The position numbers and the translations under genes are program-made. A stretch of 7,740 bases of DNA, taken from the NCBI GenBank assembly GCA_937951995.1, contig CALGAG010000164.1, positions 1 to 7,740 of the forward strand, given 5' to 3'. The notes below the pieces were generated by a model. It searched no databases. It was not told the origin of the DNA and saw nothing but the letters and a program-made list of their open reading frames with translations. This DNA comes from an uncultured Bacillota bacterium (GTDB lineage Bacteria; Bacillota; Clostridia; Tissierellales; Tissierellaceae). Shown piece after piece: positions 5,733 through 7,740 of the stretch (the first letter of the stretch is position 1; each line of letters begins with the position of its first letter).

Positions 5733-7589
5733 ATGATGCAAAGATATATTTTGAAAAGCAAAAACAGGATTACACTATTAAGTGGTATTTTGATAGCCAT
5801 TGCCTTTACAAGTAAATGGACAGCAGGAAATATGGATATTTTTGTTTGGTCATTGGTGATAGCTTCAATCATGGGAGCAGCGCCAATAGTGATTCAAGCA
5901 TACCAAGCATTGAGAGTAAAAGTAGTGAGTATAGATGTACTGGTAACAATTGCAGTGGGTGGAGCATTTCTAATACAAAACTTCGAGGAATCAGCAATTG
6001 TAACCTTCCTCTTCCTATTTGGTGCCTTCTTGGAGCAGCGTACATTGAACCAGACTCGTTCTGCCATAAAGGAATTGACAGAGATGGCGCCGGAAAGCGC
6101 ACTGAAGCAAATGGAAAATGGAGAGTTTGAAGAGGTCCAGGTGGAAGAGGTAGATGTAGGCGATATTTTGCTGGTTAAAACGGGCGCAAAAGTTCCAGTG
6201 GATGGAACGGTGTTAACCGGAGAAGGCAGTGTCAACGAAGCCAGTATCACCGGAGAATCCATTCCAGTGAGCAAGGAAAAGGGGTCAAATGTATTTGCAG
6301 GGACAATCCTTGATAATGGTACGGTTCAAATCATAGCGGATAGAGTCGGTGAAGATACAACATTTGGGAAAATAATTGAGCTGGTTGAGGAAGCTCAAGA
6401 TTCGAAATCAGAGGCAGAAAGATTTATAGATAGATTTTCAAAGTGGTATACACCAGCAGTCCTGGTTTTAGCATTTATAGTATGGATATTTTCAAGAGAC
6501 ATAGAGCTGGCAATCACAATACTGGTACTGGGTTGTCCTGGAGCATTGGTGATAGGGGTACCGGTATCCAACGTAGCAGGAATCGGAAATGGAGCACGTC
6601 ACGGAGTTCTATTGAAGGGTAGTGAAGTGATCAGCGATTTCAGTAGGCTAGACACAATGATATTTGACAAGACTGGTACACTTACAATAGGCAATCCATC
6701 TGTATCAGAAAAAGTATATTATGGAGAAGACATGGATGAGGTACTAGGTTATTTGGCAAGTGTAGAAAGAGAATCAGACCACCCATTGGCAAAAGCGGTC
6801 TTGGATGAAATCGGAGAAACAAGGTTTTCCACAGTAACTGAAACAGAAGTAGTAAAGGGTGGAGGAATTGTATCAAGAGTAAATAATCATAGAATAGCAG
6901 TGGGTAATGTAGCACTGATGGAAAAAGAAAATGTCTTCCTTAGCCAAACGGCTAAGGAAGACATAGAAAGATTGGAAAGAGAAGGGAATTCCTTGGTTAT
7001 AACATCAGTGAATGGAGAGTTGAAGGTACTGATGGGAATCAAAGACCAGATCCGTCCAGGTGTTAAGGAAGACTTGAAGGCACTGAAGAAACTGGGAGTA
7101 AAGAACTTGGTCATGCTTTCAGGGGACAATCAAGGAACCGTGGATGTGGTAAGCAAAGAGCTGGGCTTGACTGAAGCCCATGGCAATATGCTGCCGGAGC
7201 ATAAGTCTGAATATGTAAAAATGTTGATCGAAGAAAAGAACCAGATTGTAGCATTTGTGGGGGACGGAGTCAATGACAGCCCATCACTAGCCTTGGCAAA
7301 CATTGGAATTGCAATGGGAAGTGGTACGGACGTTGCCATAGAAACCTCCGATGTTGTACTGATGAATTCAGACTTTGGCCGTTTGCCACACGCTTTGGGG
7401 CTGGTAAAAGCGACTGCAAGAAATATGAAACAGAACATTCTTATAGCAGTGGGCGTGGTACTGATTTTGCTGGCAAGTCTACTATTTAGCGAATGGATGA
7501 ATATGTCCATAGGAATGTTGGTGCACGAGGCGAGTATATTGGTAGTTATCCTAAATGGTATGAGGCTACTGAAGTATAGGTTAAGATGA
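5733..7589 (+). CDS. P1B-type heavy-metal-translocating ATPase with CPG motif
   Basis: This membrane pump uses ATP to move a metal ion, most likely outward. The 618 residues contain the full P-type core: the actuator motif TGES (173-176), the phosphorylation site DKTGT with D312, HP (350-351) of the nucleotide-binding domain, SGDN (463-466) and GDGVND (510-515). About eight membrane helices are visible: two at 13-57, two at ~65-100, two at ~240-285, and two at ~567-612. There is no N-terminal heavy-metal-associated domain. The helix 6 motif is CPG (268-270) rather than CPC, SPC or CPH. The last helix has HEAS (598-601) and NGMR (608-611), reminiscent of the HEG[GS]T...NSLR motif of P1B-4 pumps of cobalt, iron or zinc. 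The metal is not determined. Two ATGs, 5733 and 5736, follow GGAGG (5724-5728); the second has the better spacing. A perfect hairpin lies at 6931-6964. Confidence 0.93.
   Translation: MMQRYILKSKNRITLLSGILIAIAFTSKWTAGNMDIFVWSLVIASIMGAAPIVIQAYQALRVKVVSIDVLVTIAVGGAFLIQNFEESAIVTFLFLFGAFLEQRTLNQTRSAIKELTEMAPESALKQMENGEFEEVQVEEVDVGDILLVKTGAKVPVDGTVLTGEGSVNEASITGESIPVSKEKGSNVFAGTILDNGTVQIIADRVGEDTTFGKIIELVEEAQDSKSEAERFIDRFSKWYTPAVLVLAFIVWIFSRDIELAITILVLGCPGALVIGVPVSNVAGIGNGARHGVLLKGSEVISDFSRLDTMIFDKTGTLTIGNPSVSEKVYYGEDMDEVLGYLASVERESDHPLAKAVLDEIGETRFSTVTETEVVKGGGIVSRVNNHRIAVGNVALMEKENVFLSQTAKEDIERLEREGNSLVITSVNGELKVLMGIKDQIRPGVKEDLKALKKLGVKNLVMLSGDNQGTVDVVSKELGLTEAHGNMLPEHKSEYVKMLIEEKNQIVAFVGDGVNDSPSLALANIGIAMGSGTDVAIETSDVVLMNSDFGRLPHALGLVKATARNMKQNILIAVGVVLILLASLLFSEWMNMSIGMLVHEASILVVILNGMRLLKYRLR
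6931..6964. repeat. Perfect 15-bp inverted repeat inside the ATPase gene
   Basis: ATGTCTTCCTTAGCC (6931-6945) and GGCTAAGGAAGACAT (6950-6964) are exact reverse complements separated by AAAC. It codes for residues about 400-411 (NVFLSQTAKEDI) in the nucleotide-binding part of the cytoplasmic loop and keeps the frame open. There is no T-run after it, so it is not a standard terminator. The mRNA would fold into a very stable stem-loop here. Confidence 0.9.
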
Positions 7590-7723
7590 GAGTAGGAAGT
7601 GTTTATTTAAGGTGAAGTCTTCTAGTACCATTAACTTGTTGAGACTGTACTTGAAGTAAGACAGTAATTCTAAACATATTATACGAGAAATAATCTATAA
7701 AAAAAACAAAAGAACAAATCAAA

Positions 7724-7739
7724 AGCATTGAAAAATGCT
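7724..7739 (+). terminator. Possible terminator hairpin at the window edge
   Basis: AGCATT (7724-7729) pairs with AATGCT (7734-7739) around a GAAA loop, and an A-run precedes it. A T-run would be needed just beyond the window to make this a terminator for the ATPase operon, about 135 bases after its stop. An imperfect 10-bp hairpin (7619-7628 with 7647-7656, one mismatch) lies between. The rest of 7590-7740 shows nothing else. Confidence 0.3.
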
Positions 7740-7740
7740 A

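Noticed and set aside
1..7740. CRISPR array, tRNA, rRNA, insertion sequence or prophage genes
   Set aside because: No regularly spaced repeats, cloverleaf sequences, transposase motifs or phage genes were seen on either strand.

Overview
This window looks like chromosomal DNA of a low-GC Gram-positive bacterium, probably an anaerobic Clostridia-type Firmicute. It is AT-rich, its genes have strong GGAGG-type ribosome binding sites, arginine is mostly coded by AGA/AGG, and several proteins resemble Firmicutes families (a YhcX-type GNAT-nitrilase fusion, a streptococcal-type ExoA, a CPG-motif P1B ATPase). The genus cannot be read from the sequence with confidence.

Layout. (a) 1-446: the C-terminal part of a pRiA4b ORF-3-like protein, cut by the window edge. 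It converges on (b) 514-2046, minus strand: a 510-residue fusion of an N-acetyltransferase and a carbon-nitrogen hydrolase. A perfect 12-bp inverted repeat of REP-like sequence lies between the two. (c) 2047-2325: a divergent intergenic region. (d) 2326-4038: a two-gene unit of a malic enzyme, broken by the loss of one G near 2778, and a small cupin protein; a clear terminator ends it. (e) 4152-5182: a self-contained exodeoxyribonuclease III unit with its own promoter and terminator, and with arginine codon use unlike its neighbours. (f) 5183-5409: a regulatory region with two Crp/Fnr-family-like palindromes. (g) 5410-7589: a two-gene operon of a small, ligand-poor relative of iron-sulfur cluster repair (RIC/ScdA) proteins and a P1B metal-transporting ATPase. 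(h) 7590-7740: non-coding, with a possible hairpin at the edge.

The most interesting part is (f)-(g). The palindrome TTGAC-N4-GTCAA is centred exactly 41.5 bases before the start site predicted from a TATCAT -10 box, which is the geometry of a class II Crp/Fnr-activated promoter. The operon it would drive pairs a degenerate hemerythrin/RIC-like protein with a heavy-metal ATPase that has no N-terminal metal-binding domain, has an unusual CPG motif in membrane helix 6, and has a HEAS motif in the last helix. This suggests metal (perhaps iron) efflux responding to low oxygen or nitric oxide; that role is inferred. The ATPase gene also contains a perfect 15-bp inverted repeat with a 4-base loop.
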